Assembly: GCA_029204225.1 (NCBI GenBank)
Contig: CM055097.1
Location: forward strand, 44,172,942 to 44,236,941
Reading direction: 5' to 3'
Length of the DNA stretch: 64,000 bases
Source of the DNA: Diphasiastrum complanatum
Lineage: Eukaryota > Streptophyta > Lycopodiopsida > Lycopodiales > Lycopodiaceae
Of this stretch, positions 11,821 through 22,977 are shown piece by piece. Position 1 is the first letter of the stretch, and each line of letters begins with the position of its first letter. Position numbers and translations under genes: made by a program. A model generated the notes under the pieces. The model did no database searches. It had not been told where the DNA came from and saw only the letters and a program-made list of their open reading frames with translations.

Positions 11821-12410
11821 ATCTTGTGTTTCAGGTTATGAAAGGATCAGCCATCTTTAGCAAGGATTTGGAGGAGCTACCAATGCTAGAGCATGCTAGA
11901 TTGATTTCTACTCAAAAATCAGCATTTTTGCATGTGTAAGATTGATCTTTTGTAGGTCAAAACTCAATATAGGGTTATATACTTGATCAATTCTGATTTC
12001 ACACTTGGTTTACTGGAATTAGATGACTTTTGGTGCATTATAAATGTCTCATTGGAGGCTACAAGAAGATATATCAAGTTTCTAGAAATTGCATGTAGAA
12101 TTTGAGACATTCAATTTTTTGTGATTTTGTCAAAACCCTAATTTTGATTGGATCTCTAGTTTGTGAGGTTACTGAACTTCATTTGAGTGTGTTTCAATCT
12201 TAGGAAGTGGCAAGAATCATTAGATTGAGGATAGATCATAGGTTGATCAAGATCTCACTATTCTATGTGTTGATTTTCTAGTTAGAAGTGCTAGAAGAGA
12301 TTTGAGAGGTCTCATATCTTTGTGATTTCTTCTTGAGTTCATTTGTTGAGATTCAAGAGAGTGCTTTGTGCATTGAAACAGGTTGAAAGAGAAGATCAGG
12401 TCACTTCAAC

Positions 12411-12475
12411 ATGGCTACAAGTGGAGGCTTTATGTTGGAGAGCAATGATAGGCTTACCTCAATCAACTATTCTAC
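12411..12475 (+). pseudogene. Truncated gag start
   Basis: The reading starts MATSGGFMLESNDRLTSINY, resembling the N-terminus of copia Gag (leader, then a 'LxxxNY' motif). Gag similarity stops at about 12470, where unrelated sequence begins; this is the likely left edge of the foreign cargo. About 600 bp separates it from the PBS. Confidence 0.5.
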
Positions 12476-12714
12476 TCTCCTGATAGCATTGTTTCTGAAT
12501 CCTTGAGATGCAAGCTACTCATTGATATTAGAAATGCTATTAAGATAAGCACAAGATCGAAAATTGTTCACCTAAGTTGGTTTATCTCATTGCATATATT
12601 TGTTGATTTTTTCTCGAGTGCTAGTGTTCATAGGACACCAACTTTATTTGTTTGCAAGGATTTATCAGATGAGACTTTGTCAGATCTCATGGATCAAGGC
12701 TAAGATAGTAAAAC

Positions 12715-13200
12715 AAATAATGACATAGAATGCAGAATTAAAAAGCCCTCAATGATTTTTCGTTATCATTTCGAAAAGCAAATGCTCAGTCTCACATTTA
12801 GCTACCAGAGATACAAGAAAATTGAAGGTACATGGCTACCACTGGATCAAGACTTTGAACTAAATGGTCACACAAACTGAATGGAGATAAGCATTATCTT
12901 CAATGAGAAATATTTGACTACGGTTGAGGTGGAAGAACATTGGAGGCTTGATTTTATCATAACAGAGCTCATGCTATTACAAACCAATCTACCAGCATAT
13001 TTCAGATTTATCATCAACGGAAGACTCGTAAGTACTTTATGTTTATTGCCATTTCAAAATAGAACAAAATAATAGAAAATGTCATCATTTACAATTGCAC
13101 ATCCACTAATATTTGCCATGTCACAGATGCGAAAAAGACAGGAGCTGATAACATGCTGCAAAGATCTACCTACAACAATCACCATTGTGGGAGAACAATA
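12715..13200 (+). pseudogene. Unidentified coding remnant, two apparent 3' exons
   Basis: A frame runs ...MIFRYHFEKQMLSL...GTWLPLDQDFELNG, meets one stop (12878-12880), then continues in the same frame (MEISIIFNEKYLTTVEVEEH... to ...FIINGRL). It ends at a consensus donor, GTAAGT, at about 13029. After about 98 bp a CAG acceptor (13124-13126) leads to a short last exon (MRKRQELITCCKDLPTTITI) that stops at about 13200. I do not recognise the protein. The single stop and credible splice signals suggest a recently dead gene. It sits inside the LTR element. Confidence 0.4.
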
Positions 13201-13435
13201 GTTTCAAATAAACTTTAGTAAAAATCTGTGTATACACTCTTTCATTCAATAAATGAAAGCCCAAATTGGGCATCTGTACATGTATTTTGTGCTCCCAAAT
13301 TCATAATCTGGAGCAGCATTTGATATATCAATGTATATTTTTCTATGAAGTCTATACATGTATTTTTGTTCTATGCTATCTATATTTTTTCTGATCTTAA
13401 TTTAGTATAACTACATCATTTAGTTTTGAGGAAAG

Positions 13436-14081
13436 ACAAGTGCGATATGGGGTGACTCGTAGGCAAACGTATTGGACCTGTGCGCATGGAAGGCGATAGG
13501 AGGAATTTCGATTGTGAAGGACGCGCACAAGTGCGATATGCGGAGCCTAAAAAAAAGTAAAAAAAATTCATCGAAGTTTGTGACTTTATATCATGGTTTG
13601 CACGTGCGAAAGAACGTCCTGTCACACATGTGAGAGTTGTACGGACAAATGCGAGAGCGACATGTGTCACCCTGTCACATTACACGTGGGATTTGTACAA
13701 TCTAATGCGAGAGCGACACGTGTTGCTGAGCAAATGAATGAACACGCGACATGTGTCCAAGTGTCATTTCACACGTGTGTTGGTGTCACCTCACATATGT
13801 CTGTGCCTATAGTCCAATTGAAAGTTGACACGTGTCTGTTGGCCACATGTGCAAAAATTTAGTATAAATGGCACGAAAATCAATTAAATTTTTACCTTTT
13901 TCGTTCTCAAAATTCATGGCATATCGCTCTTGTGCGCGCTCATTGCCTTCCGTTTGCTTGCAACTGTACCTACTCGCGCACAAGTGCGATATTCGGTATC
14001 TGCCTGCCGTACATATCCCTCTTGTGCACCATTTTGATAGCTAGTTTTGGTTCAGTTCTCCCTCACACACAAGTGCGATAT
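13436..14081. repeat. Six-copy CACAAGTGCGATAT motif array, both orientations
   Basis: ACAAGTGCGATAT occurs at 13436, 13527, 13980 and 14069, and inverted variants (ATATCGCTCTTGTGC, ATATCCCTCTTGTGC) at 13921 and 14013. Between them (13600-13850) are many ACACGTGT/ACATGTGTC words, then TATAAAT at about 13863. It could be a promoter for the open frame at 14410, or subterminal transposase-binding repeats like those of CACTA elements. Confidence 0.7.
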
Positions 14082-14409
14082 TCATGTTACTGCCATGGCC
14101 TCTTCCTCATCATCCTCATGAGATTTAGGCTCGAGTTCATTTCTTAGTGAATTTGGGATTACTGAAAACCTAGACTATTTTCACAGTCTATTCATGCCAT
14201 ATTTACATGTTTTCAGGATTGCACAACCAAATTCTGACGTATTTTATGACCATTATGTCATATTCAAATATATACTTAGTAAGCCTGTTTTCTCCATAGG
14301 TCTATTTTAATACATGCATTATACTGATCTTGTTCATTTCTTCCCAGCTTTCAGACATAGACTGGATAGAATGTTCACCAAATTGTTTGATCTTTTCTAA
14401 AGCAGTTCA

Positions 14410-15611
14410 ATGTGTCCGTATTGCAACAAGAAATGTCGATTGGTTGAATTGCAGAGTGGTTTCGTATTTTTTCTGTTAGTTCAGATCCCAGATGATGATG
14501 AAGTTTTTGTTGCTGACCCTTCTTTTGCACCATCCTCTGTTCAGTCAACTATTAAGGATATCGATCACTTCCTTATCGACACTCCTGATAAGGATAGTGA
14601 CTTTATTGATGTAAATACTGATGTTCTCCGGGATTCTTTCATTGGCCAAAATACATCTGATGATGAATCCAAATCTATGGAGGAGTCAAAATGTCTATTC
14701 AATTTGCATGTATATTATATTAATGACGATGTATATTTTACTACTACTGAATTATGTAAATTTTTTGACTATCGTGAGGACGAGATTCTATGTTTATTAT
14801 CCGGCACAATTTTCGAATTCTCTGACTTTGTAGATTTTGAAACAAATGACCTTGTTGCCGGTATTGATTTTGACGATGAGGAGGGACTTATGACCGATGA
14901 AGAATGCCTGAGTAAGACTTTATCAAATATAGCTGAGGATGGGCGGGACAGACCATCCGATGAAGAATTCACGACATTTCAATTCCAGATGGGCTTCCCT
15001 CATTCATCATTAATGCATTTCACTAATGATTCCACTTGAGTACGTGGTCATTATATTGATCATCCTAATTTGGTTGCTGATGATGATGAAAAATGTGTAA
15101 GTGTTTAATCTTCCTTGCATTTGAATGTTTTCAATCACTGAATGTGTTTTTGCTAACATATTTCCTATTGCATGATGCTCTCATAATAGATGATTTTGCT
15201 GCGAGACGAGGTGGTTTCAAACAACACACATCCTCGTTTCAAAGGGACAATGGATTGGGCCACTATCTTAGGCATTTCTTGAAGAATGAGATCTGTATTG
15301 CTCATTCCAAGCTGAGCCTAGTCGGGGAGAGTCTTATAATGACAGCTAAAGCTTTATCATTTTACCTAGGAGGACATAAATTTGTTAAGACGAATAACAT
15401 CATCTTTGTCAAAAAATCTTATGTTTCGAACATTTTAGGCTTTACTGATGGGAATGTTCCTTTAAGGAGCTCCCATTATTCATTGTATTCCACTTATATT
15501 GAGCTTAGTGGAAATAAGGATAATGCACATCTATTAGATGCATACGCTAGCAGAGAGCTTTTTCATGACAATACTGCCATAGAATCTGATACAAGATCTG
15601 ATGATGAATAG
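14410..15611 (+). pseudogene. Unidentified acidic protein, probable two-exon gene with one premature stop
   Basis: The first segment (14410-15036) encodes 209 residues starting MCPYCNKKCRLVELQSG, then Asp/Glu-rich (DDDEVFVADPSF, DFDDEEGLMTDEECLS). A TGA follows, but the same frame continues HYIDHPNLVADDDEK up to a GTGTAAGTG donor at about 15095. An AG acceptor at about 15188 leads to a second exon (DDFAARRGGFKQHTS... ending ESDTRSDDE, stop 15609-15611). The N-terminal CxxC...C cluster could bind metal. No membrane segment or signal peptide is obvious. I do not recognise the family. The motif array at 13436-14081 lies upstream. Inside the LTR element, same strand as the LTRs. Confidence 0.45.
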
Positions 15612-16097
15612 TTGACACTTTGTATTTTGGTATAATACAATCAATACATTTATATTGGGTATTTCTCCTCTCTTGTTCAATGGATTTGCAAAGCAATTCT
15701 GAACATGTCATGATTTGATGACAATGATGATTTTCCACTCATCAATCATCTAATTTTCTCTTCCTGTATGAACTTGCATGCTTTTCTAAACTTGTTGTAT
15801 TGTGCAAACTTTGTTATATGTCGAATCTAAACTCTGCGGTAGAACCACTGAAACAATTGACAAATGTAGTTTCGTTTTTCATTGGTTCCTCCATGTTGTG
15901 TATTTCGATGAAATGCTGCTTGTGCTTGCCAGTGTGACTTCTCCATCCCTTGTGATGACCATACACTCAAGCTTCCATATGTATTTGCAAAAAATGTTGT
16001 ATGATCTCTTAGTATGTGCTGCATATGTCAAAATCATAATGTTAGTCTTATGTTTGGATCTAAATATATATGAAAATTTGAAAGCATTTTGAAAATT

Positions 16098-17214
16098 TTA
16101 TACTAACCATGTAATGAGTGATGTGATCTTCTCTTCATGCTTTTGATACTGTATTAACAAACTCGACACAAGTCCTTTGGACAGCTTTCTTATCAATATC
16201 AAAGTGTTTTCTTTTCTTAAAATAGCAATCATACTATCAAGCTTTTTCCATACATCAACTTTTAGTACTCTGGTTTTGCCGTCTTTCTTGAATTCCTGAG
16301 TGGCAGCAATAATATCTATCCAGACTGAGTGTTTGGATATTAGAAGCCTTACCAATATGATTTGATAGAAAACGACGTGCTTTTGCTCCTCCTATGCTTG
16401 GCTTAGTTGGCATGTTCCCATTCTTTCCTGACAACTTTTTTTTTTTTTGAATTTTGACATGTCCTTTATGGAGTCTTGCTTTTGATAAAACATCTTCTAA
16501 TCGAGAGGTAGCTTCCTTTGCTAATGATGTTGGCTTAGTATTCCAAGCAAAAACTATACGAAGATAAATAATCTTTTCTATTAATCTAACTTCTGCATGA
16601 AGAGTGCAAACATGCATATTTTTTTAAGGGATAGGCAACACAGGCTTCCAGTTTGGATCTGCATATTCTCTAGTAATTCTTGTACTCCTAGTTACATCTT
16701 TTGCCATTTTCATGCAGTACAAACAAGGGTGTTTTGATGTAGCACCGTGAGAGACATCATACATACATTTCAATGTTTTCAAATCACCTACTTAGTGCCA
16801 TTCAACATTGAAGTCTCCAACTCCTGGAACATTGAGAAGTCCTCCATCCATATGGTCCTTGATGATCCTAGGATAAGATGTCCTTGAGAATATCCATGAT
16901 AATATATCATGATCCTCTTTCAGCACCTGTCCAAAGAATTAATCAGACTTAGTTTACAATGTATTACTACCATTCAATGAATGTAATGTAATAATGAGGC
17001 TAATTACCTGAAACGCTGCCAACCACCATATATCATTTTCTGACTGGACACTGAATCTGAAATCTTCTTGGTCCTTTGTTTGTGATAGAGCACCATTCAT
17101 GAGAGTTATACTAACCCTCTCCATCTTCTGCCCTTTCACAATTTCTGACTCATCTAACGGCAAAGATGTTATGAATTTGTTTTTGTAGGAGTCTTTAAAC
17201 TCAAGTAAGGTCAA
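16098..17214 (-). pseudogene. Unidentified two-exon gene remnant, transposase-like Cys/His motifs
   Basis: Exon 1 (17214-17008) starts MTLLEFKDSYKNKF and ends ...DIWWLAAFQ at a CAG|GTAATT donor. An 81-bp intron (16927-17007) ends GGACAG. Exon 2 (16926 downward) reads VLKEDHDILSWIFSR, then GDLKTLKCM...GATSKHPCLYC, then HVCTLHAEVRLIEKI, then a Lys-rich tail. Two stops (after NVEWH and after LPIP) and one frameshift near 16355 are the only breaks; after the shift the frame runs to 16098. The GDLK...CxxC and HxCxxH blocks look like a conserved metal-binding core of the kind seen in some eukaryotic transposases, but I cannot name the family. It is antisense to the enclosing LTR element. Confidence 0.5.
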
Positions 17215-17254
17215 AGGAGCAACAAGGAAGTGCTGTTCAAGTTTAGTTTACTTG

Positions 17255-18000
17255 TTCTATCTCATGTTTGAGCTATTTCATGTGAATGTGTGCAATTTGT
17301 CAAGATATGGACAAACTAGCTACATGGTCTTGCAATATCTTATTGTTGGAGTTGTAGTAGAATTCTTGGCTGGTTTTGCTAATGGAAATGAAGCTAATGG
17401 AGGTTAATAATATCACTCATCCATGCCTAAGTTCTTAAGTGTTGAGCTACTTGGTGCCAATACTTAGAGAGTGTCAATTTTTGGTGAATTCATGGTCATT
17501 TTCTTGTGTCAAGTAGATCTTGAGGATGGACTAGTGCTACCACTTAGTTATATGGAGTCATGTGGTGCTGGATTAACATAATTGATGTACTCACTTAATC
17601 ATGGATTTCCAAGGTTTGATGGTTTCTTGTGGCAAGATGGAGATGGAGGCTCATTCATGAAGTTTTTTGGTGGAGACATATCAAAAAAGGACAAAGTTGG
17701 AGGAGACAAGCAAGCAAATGGTCATCACTCACATTTATTGTTTGGTTGCTATAATTTTTCAAAGATTTCAAGGCATGGAAGAATCATTTCATTCACATTC
17801 TATTTGGTTCTTCATGTTCTAGTTATATCTTGACATGTAAAATTGATATAAGACATAGTGAAACATCCAATTTGGACACTATTCTCTATATCAATTATGA
17901 AAGATACTTTAGAACCTTAAAAAGGAGATCTATACTTAGGATGGAGATCATTCTAAAGTTGGATCAAAGTAGTATGGTTAGAACTATGCCAGAACTAGTT
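17255..18000 (+). other. Retroelement 3' internal region, shared with 55290-55854
   Basis: From about 17450 on (GAGCTACTTGGTGCCAATAC; AGATCTTGAGGATGGACTAG; TTTCAAGGCATGGAAGAATC) the sequence is clearly related, in the same order, to 55300-55854. Both copies end in a GAAG(A/G)AGGGAG-like purine tract before an LTR. It is not coding in either copy. Confidence 0.75.
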
Positions 18001-18010
18001 GAAGAGGGAG
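18001..18010 (+). other. Polypurine tract
   Basis: GAAGAGGGAG lies directly before the right LTR; this is the standard plus-strand primer for LTR elements. Confidence 0.85.
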
Positions 18011-18642
18011 TGTGAGAGATTTCAACAAGTTTAGTCATATTTTGGTAAATTGTCAATTGAGGCCAAAACTTATTTTAGACTTAGAGATAAAATTTTTGAA
18101 GTTATATTAGTTAAAATAATTCAATAAACACTTTTTGAAAGTGTGGAAAAGTTGGTAGTCGAGTTTGAGAGAGATTCAAATTGGAATGTTGGGTACGTTG
18201 AATCTAGACCCAAAAATAGTAGGGTTTACATTTTGGAGGGAAAGCCAAGTGGCCAAATAGGGTTTGGACCTGTTATAAAAGGATGTAACTCATGGAGAGA
18301 CACATCTTCTCTCTTATCTCTCTCATTTCATCATTATACATGGTTCTTGTTGGGTTCTACTACTCATTGGTGCACTCTCATGATGTTATCTTGCAATTCT
18401 ATGTGTAGAATGATCATTTATTGCTATTTTTGGTTCCACACGTGTGAAATATAGTAGGGTACTATAATTGTACAGACAACAACTAGATTTTATGTTTTGG
18501 TTCATGTTTGATCAGTACCTCTTAGAGTTTGCATCTCATTTTGTATGTAGATGCTGATTTTTTACATTGGCAGGATTGTTGGTTTGCTCCTTTTGTAACC
18601 AGAGACAAGGATTGGATCTTGAATGATCTGAAATCTTTCACA
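18011..18642 (+). repeat. Right LTR
   Basis: 632 bp from TGTGAGAGATTTCAAC to ATCTTTCACA, with TG...CA ends. It matches 11158-11809 nearly throughout, including the TATAAAAGG box, but lacks the 147-bp duplication found in the left LTR. Followed by TCTGG. Confidence 0.9.
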
Positions 18643-19190
18643 TCTGGTGCAAGTCTCATCTATTTTCTTTTACAAGATAAATTGAACAAACTTTCTTGAT
18701 GAACATTGTTCATCAAAGCTTAGTTGTATGGCATGCACTTGGCCAGTTCATGAGCATTTTTTATGAACGTCGTTCGTCAAGGTGACTTGTCTAATAGCCT
18801 ATTTAACTAAATGCTTTAAGTCCCAAAGTATTCAGCCCGCTTTAAAAAAACAGGTTTTTGAACTATTTCTTCTAGAAGAAGTTCATTGGCCTTCAAGCTG
18901 ATTGAATTTCAGAGCCCCTTCAATGCATTTCAAGATGAAGATTTTCAATGAAGTTGCAAGGTGGTCTCCACTTTGGACCCCTTCAACTCTTCAAGTTCTT
19001 TTATCCATTTGCATGTAATGGCTTGTTTAGATTCAAATACCTACACATATTGACCATGGATCTCAAGAAAGGTCGATCATGTGGTCATGAACAGATCCAC
19101 AAGCTGAAAGAGCATTTCAAGAGCACAAAGCACTTCAATTGATAGACGCTATACCGTAGCTGGGCGTACATGAGCCAACAAGGGTTCTAC
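18643..19190. other. Target-side flank, nothing recognised
   Basis: Begins with the right target duplication TCTGG (18643-18647). This DNA would have been continuous with the sequence ending at 11010 before insertion. It contains short inverted words (GATGAACATTGTTCATCA near 18699) but no gene was recognised. Confidence 0.5.
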
Positions 19191-19202
19191 CTCTCTCTCT
19201 CC

Positions 19203-19233
<31 letters not shown>

Positions 19234-19241
19234 CACACACA
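19191..19241. repeat. (CT)n(AC)n microsatellite
   Basis: An imperfect CT tract changes to AC at about 19219, directly before the second CTAG terminus. Confidence 0.9.
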
Positions 19242-19247
19242 TAAACA

Positions 19248-19620
19248 CTAGTAAAGAGTGCATGTCGTTGACGGACATTGGACGGCTGACGATTTAGGCT
19301 AATGCTCTAGTGGGTATGCCCCTCATTGACGGATCTGTGCGATGAGCGGTCCTAATGCGATCTAAAATGGTGGGTAAGCCCGTCGATGATGGGCAGCTGA
19401 CAATTGGGTTACGGCTGATGGATTGGGTTGAAGGTCAATGGTTTGGGTCAAAAGTGGGTATGTTCGTCGTGGATGGGATCCGGATGACGACCGATGATTT
19501 GGATGGCGGTTGATGGTTTAGGAGGAAAGTCGATGGTCGTTTACATGTGGCCCACTATTCAAAGTAATATGTTAAGCCCGTCGTTGATGAACGACCTACT
19601 ATTCAAAGTAATATGTTGTT
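19248..19620 (-). mobile_element. Helitron-like copy 2 (CTAG end at 19248)
   Basis: On the minus strand the element ends ...hairpin-ACTCTTTA-CTAG, followed by T. The hairpin is imperfect (GCATGTC-GTT-GACGGAC). The body carries repeated GATGATTTGG/GCCGATGGTTT words also found in copies 3 and 4. No transposase is encoded, so it would be non-autonomous. The far end was not found. Confidence 0.45.
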
Positions 19621-20035
19621 CATGCGTGTGTGTATGTGTTATGTGTGTGTGTGTGTGTGTGCATACATATGTGTGCGAATATTTGCTTTTAGACGTGTAT
19701 GGGGTGTGTGTGTGTGTGTGCATATTTTGTATGCATGTGTTTGCAAATGTCTGTTAACGGGCGGCCCATAGTTCAAAGTGAATATGTTGTTCATGCATGT
19801 GGTATGTATGTGTGTTCATGTGTGGGGATGTTTTCTTTTAGGTTTGTATGTGATGGATGTGTGTGTGGGAGTTCATATTTGATGTGTGTATGTGTGTGTG
19901 CATATTTGATTTGTGTATATATGCGTGCATATGTATGTGTGTGCATATTCAGTGTGTTTACAATTGTATGTTTATGTTTGTGTGCATGCAAGTGTGTTTG
20001 TGTATGTGTGTGTACATTTGTGCATTTTGTTTGTC
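19621..20035. repeat. GT-rich cryptic microsatellite
   Basis: Imperfect TGTG/TGCATA repeats broken by GTTCAAAGTGAATATGTTG words; one such segment (about 19745-19812) recurs at about 23760-23840. Cys/Val-rich open frames here are artefacts. Confidence 0.85.
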
Positions 20036-20892
20036 AAAATCTTGGACAAAGAATAGGTTTTACAAAATTTTGAAATACAAATATCCAAATTCACTTGTGT
20101 ACACTATGAAATTCAAATTGAACTCTTATCGAATAGCCATAACCATCGAAAGAATCTCATAACATTTTGGTGAAGAGACATTTTAAACAGTCTAAATATA
20201 TTTTTTCAACCAATTTCGAAACATCGTAGAAATGTCATTGCTTAAATCTAATAACATTGTCTGGCTATACACCAGGCTATCTAACTTTGCCTCAAAGGTA
20301 GACGCACTAATAGTGCTGCCATTCCTATAAACATATCATAAATTACTAAGTAGCAAATCTACATTTAAGAGCAAATGAAATCTCCGTGGATATGCACCAA
20401 TGATGCTCTCTTCACTGATCAAATAACGAATATACAACTCTAACAACCAAATGGCTGTGCTGCAAAAGATATGCTCTCCATCACCAAGCAGCTCCCTAAA
20501 CTCCACGAAAAATTGACAATGATTCACCATTAAGTTCACCATCTGCACAAACACATAGGTGGCCAACTGTTATTAGATGACATACAAAATCCAATCTACA
20601 AATAACAAATAAAAGAATATGCGACACGACATGACTAAAATGTATTGTTTATCATGTCTATTTAAAAAATATGTAATATTTTTCAATATAATGTGTTGTA
20701 ACAATGGAAATTGTGAGTATTGTTTATAAACAAAAAGATGCATGCTAATAAAACATGAAAAACCATTAAGTCGATATTCAAAGTGAAGCAAATACCTTGT
20801 TCAAAAATATGAACTGCGTCTGTTTGTTGTGTGACAGGGGCTACATATGCTACAACTTCCACGGGTTATGTTTTTTTAGGTGGACTGACAGG
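20036..20892. other. AT-rich, nothing recognised
   Basis: Only short chance frames on both strands; no repeat or RNA gene seen. Confidence 0.45.
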
Positions 20893-21074
20893 AGAAGGGG
20901 GGAACATATGGGGTGGGCGGAGTGTGGGTGTGCTCCCTAACAGTTAAGAGCAAGTAGTTTGGGCAAGAGGCCGATGGTTTAAGAGAAGGGGAGAACATAT
21001 GGGATGGGCGGAGTGCCGGTGTGCTCCCTAATGATTAAGAGCAAGTTGTTTGGGCAAGAGGCCGATGGTCTAAG
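20893..21074. repeat. Tandem duplication, 2 x 91 bp
   Basis: Units at 20893-20983 and 20984-21074 begin AGAAGGGG(G/A)GAACATATGG and end GGCCGATGGT(T/C)TAAG, with few differences. Confidence 0.85.
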
Positions 21075-21167
21075 TGCTGAGAGGAGATGGGTGGGTAGGT
21101 TTTGCCATGTGACAAAAAAGGGCGAGGGAGTGCTAAAAAAGATATGCTCCCACCCTTAAAATCTTAG

Positions 21168-21175
21168 TTTTTTTT

Positions 21176-21206
<31 letters not shown>

Positions 21207-21213
21207 GGGGGGG
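21168..21213. repeat. Poly(T)-poly(G) run
   Basis: About 17 T then 28 G. Such homopolymers are prone to assembly and sequencing length error. Confidence 0.9.
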
Positions 21214-21399
21214 ATAAAACTTAGTTTATGGAGCCAAAAAGCCCCTTCACTTTTTTTGTTTCATGGAGAGTGGGGGGTTCACATTTATAAGGGGGTTTAC
21301 ATTTTAAAGGGGCGGTGTTTACATTTAAAAAAATGTGTGTGTGTGTGTGGGGGGGGGGGTATGTATTGATATATTTATTTTTAATGGAATGGAGGCACT

Positions 21400-21506
21400 C
21401 CCTTGTTTTATATATCTACACACACACACACACATTTTAACCTTCTTGAATTTGTTTTAGGGGCATGGAGGGACCTCCCTCCCTCTATGAGTGGTTGGTC
21501 AGCTTG

Positions 21507-21577
<71 letters not shown>

Positions 21578-21654
21578 AGGGAAGGAGAAAAAAGGACTCC
21601 AGACTCTATACTTCATACAATATACCTCATCCACAAAAAGTGTTTTATATGGAG

Positions 21655-21690
<36 letters not shown>

Positions 21691-21694
21691 ACGT

Positions 21695-21746
<52 letters not shown>

Positions 21747-21995
21747 ACACACACATTCGATATGTCGAGGGAAGCTCACACACACACACACACACACACA
21801 ACCAACATGCACGCACGCGCGCACACACACACACACACAGGCGCACGTACACACACATAAGCACATGCGCATGTACACACACATAAGCACACGTGCGCGT
21901 GCGTGCACGCACACACACACACACACACACACATGTGTGTGTGTGTGTATGCACACACACGCACATGTGTTCCACCCCACCCCCCACCCGCCCCC
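21400..21995. repeat. Cluster of CA, GA, GT and C microsatellites
   Basis: (CA) at 21418-21434, (GA) at 21513-21571, (GT) at 21655-21689, (AC) at about 21697-21755, more AC/CACG tracts to 21957 and a C run at about 21991-22005. Long frames rich in TH, RE or CV on both strands are artefacts of these. Confidence 0.95.
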
Positions 21996-22339
21996 CCCCC
22001 CCCCCACCTCGCTTCCTATTTTTCTCTTTTATTATCTCTTTTGCTCTCGATTTAGGAGTTAAAGCTAGTGAGTTTGGGCTTGTGGTTAAACATTCCTAAA
22101 AATGGTGGGCCAAGATAGGGATTTGAAGGATTGAAAAGAAAAAAAGCAGTTTAAAGTAATTAAAATTTTTTTTATGTTCATGATTTATGGGTAAAACTTT
22201 GGTGATTCAAAATAAATAAGAAAGCCATGTAATAGAGATTATTAGCTAAAGTTTAAAGCACATTGAAGTGTGTGAAGAAAATAAAACCTTAACTTCAAAC
22301 TTCAGATACTTGAATTTAGAGAAAGATATTTGAATTTGG

Positions 22340-22557
22340 TGAGTGAGAGGGAGGGGGTAGAGAATTTTTTTGGGGCCCACCTCTCAATGCACACAATGTG
22401 CAAATGTATGGGGATATGCACTTTCCTCATACATGCATCTCCCTCCCCATCATTTTTAGTTAAGAAAGTGTGTATGCATGGGTGAGGAGAGGACGACGCA
22501 TGGGTGCACCCATACACATGCGCACCACATGCGCACAAATAGCTATATATATATAGA
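22340..22557 (-). repeat. Dispersed CATGCATCC module, copy 3 (inverted)
   Basis: Contains ATGCATGGGTGAGGAGAGGA, then GGGTGCACCCATACACATGC, then a short (TA)n directly before CTAG. It is the reverse complement of the 8690-8840 module. Confidence 0.75.
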
Positions 22558-22689
22558 CTAGTAAAGAGTGCCCGTTGTTGACGGGCAAGCAGCGATGGTT
22601 TAGGAGGAAAGCCGATGGTCGTTGATAGGTGGCCGATGTATGTGTGTGTATGTACGTGGCTGAAGCCAGCCGATGCGTGGGCGACCAAT

Positions 22690-22755
<66 letters not shown>

Positions 22756-22900
22756 CCGACAATTTGGGTTACGGCCGATGGTTTGGGTGGACGGCCAATG
22801 ATCGTACAAATATGGTGCGGATTTAGGTGGCCGCCGATGATCTGGGTGACAGCCGATGATTTGGATGATGAACAATCTCGCACATCTCGCATCTTGAATA
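22558..22900 (-). mobile_element. Helitron-like copy 3, best-preserved terminus
   Basis: CTAG (22558-22561) preceded by A; 8 nt inside lies GCCCGTT-GTT-GACGGGC (22570-22586), a 7-bp stem with a 3-nt loop. The body has GCCGATGGTTTAGGAGGAAA and several GATGATTTGG words, interrupted by a pure (GT)n run at 22691-22753. No coding capacity. Confidence 0.5.
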
Positions 22901-22977
22901 TCTAACATATTCACACATCTCGACCATAGTAGGGGTTAAAATTTGACCACATTCAACAATAGCACATGGAGTATGTA

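Larger units (their letters stand above)
11011..18642 (+). mobile_element. Delimited LTR retrotransposon (copia type) with non-retroviral cargo
   Basis: A 7,632-bp insertion with left LTR 11011-11809, primer-binding site 11810-11820, polypurine tract 18001-18010, right LTR 18011-18642 and TCTGG on both sides. A gag-like start codon lies at 12411, but homology to Gag ends after about 20 codons. The 3' internal region (about 17255-18010) is shared with the element ending at 55854. No RT, integrase or RNase H was found. The middle (about 12470-17220) holds intron-bearing coding remnants on both strands that do not look retroviral. It would need enzymes from a related element to move. The cargo may be a nested DNA transposon or captured host sequence. 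Confidence 0.85.

Noticed and set aside
19494-22892. Cys/Val- and Thr/His-rich open frames
   Set aside because: Translations of GT/CA repeats.
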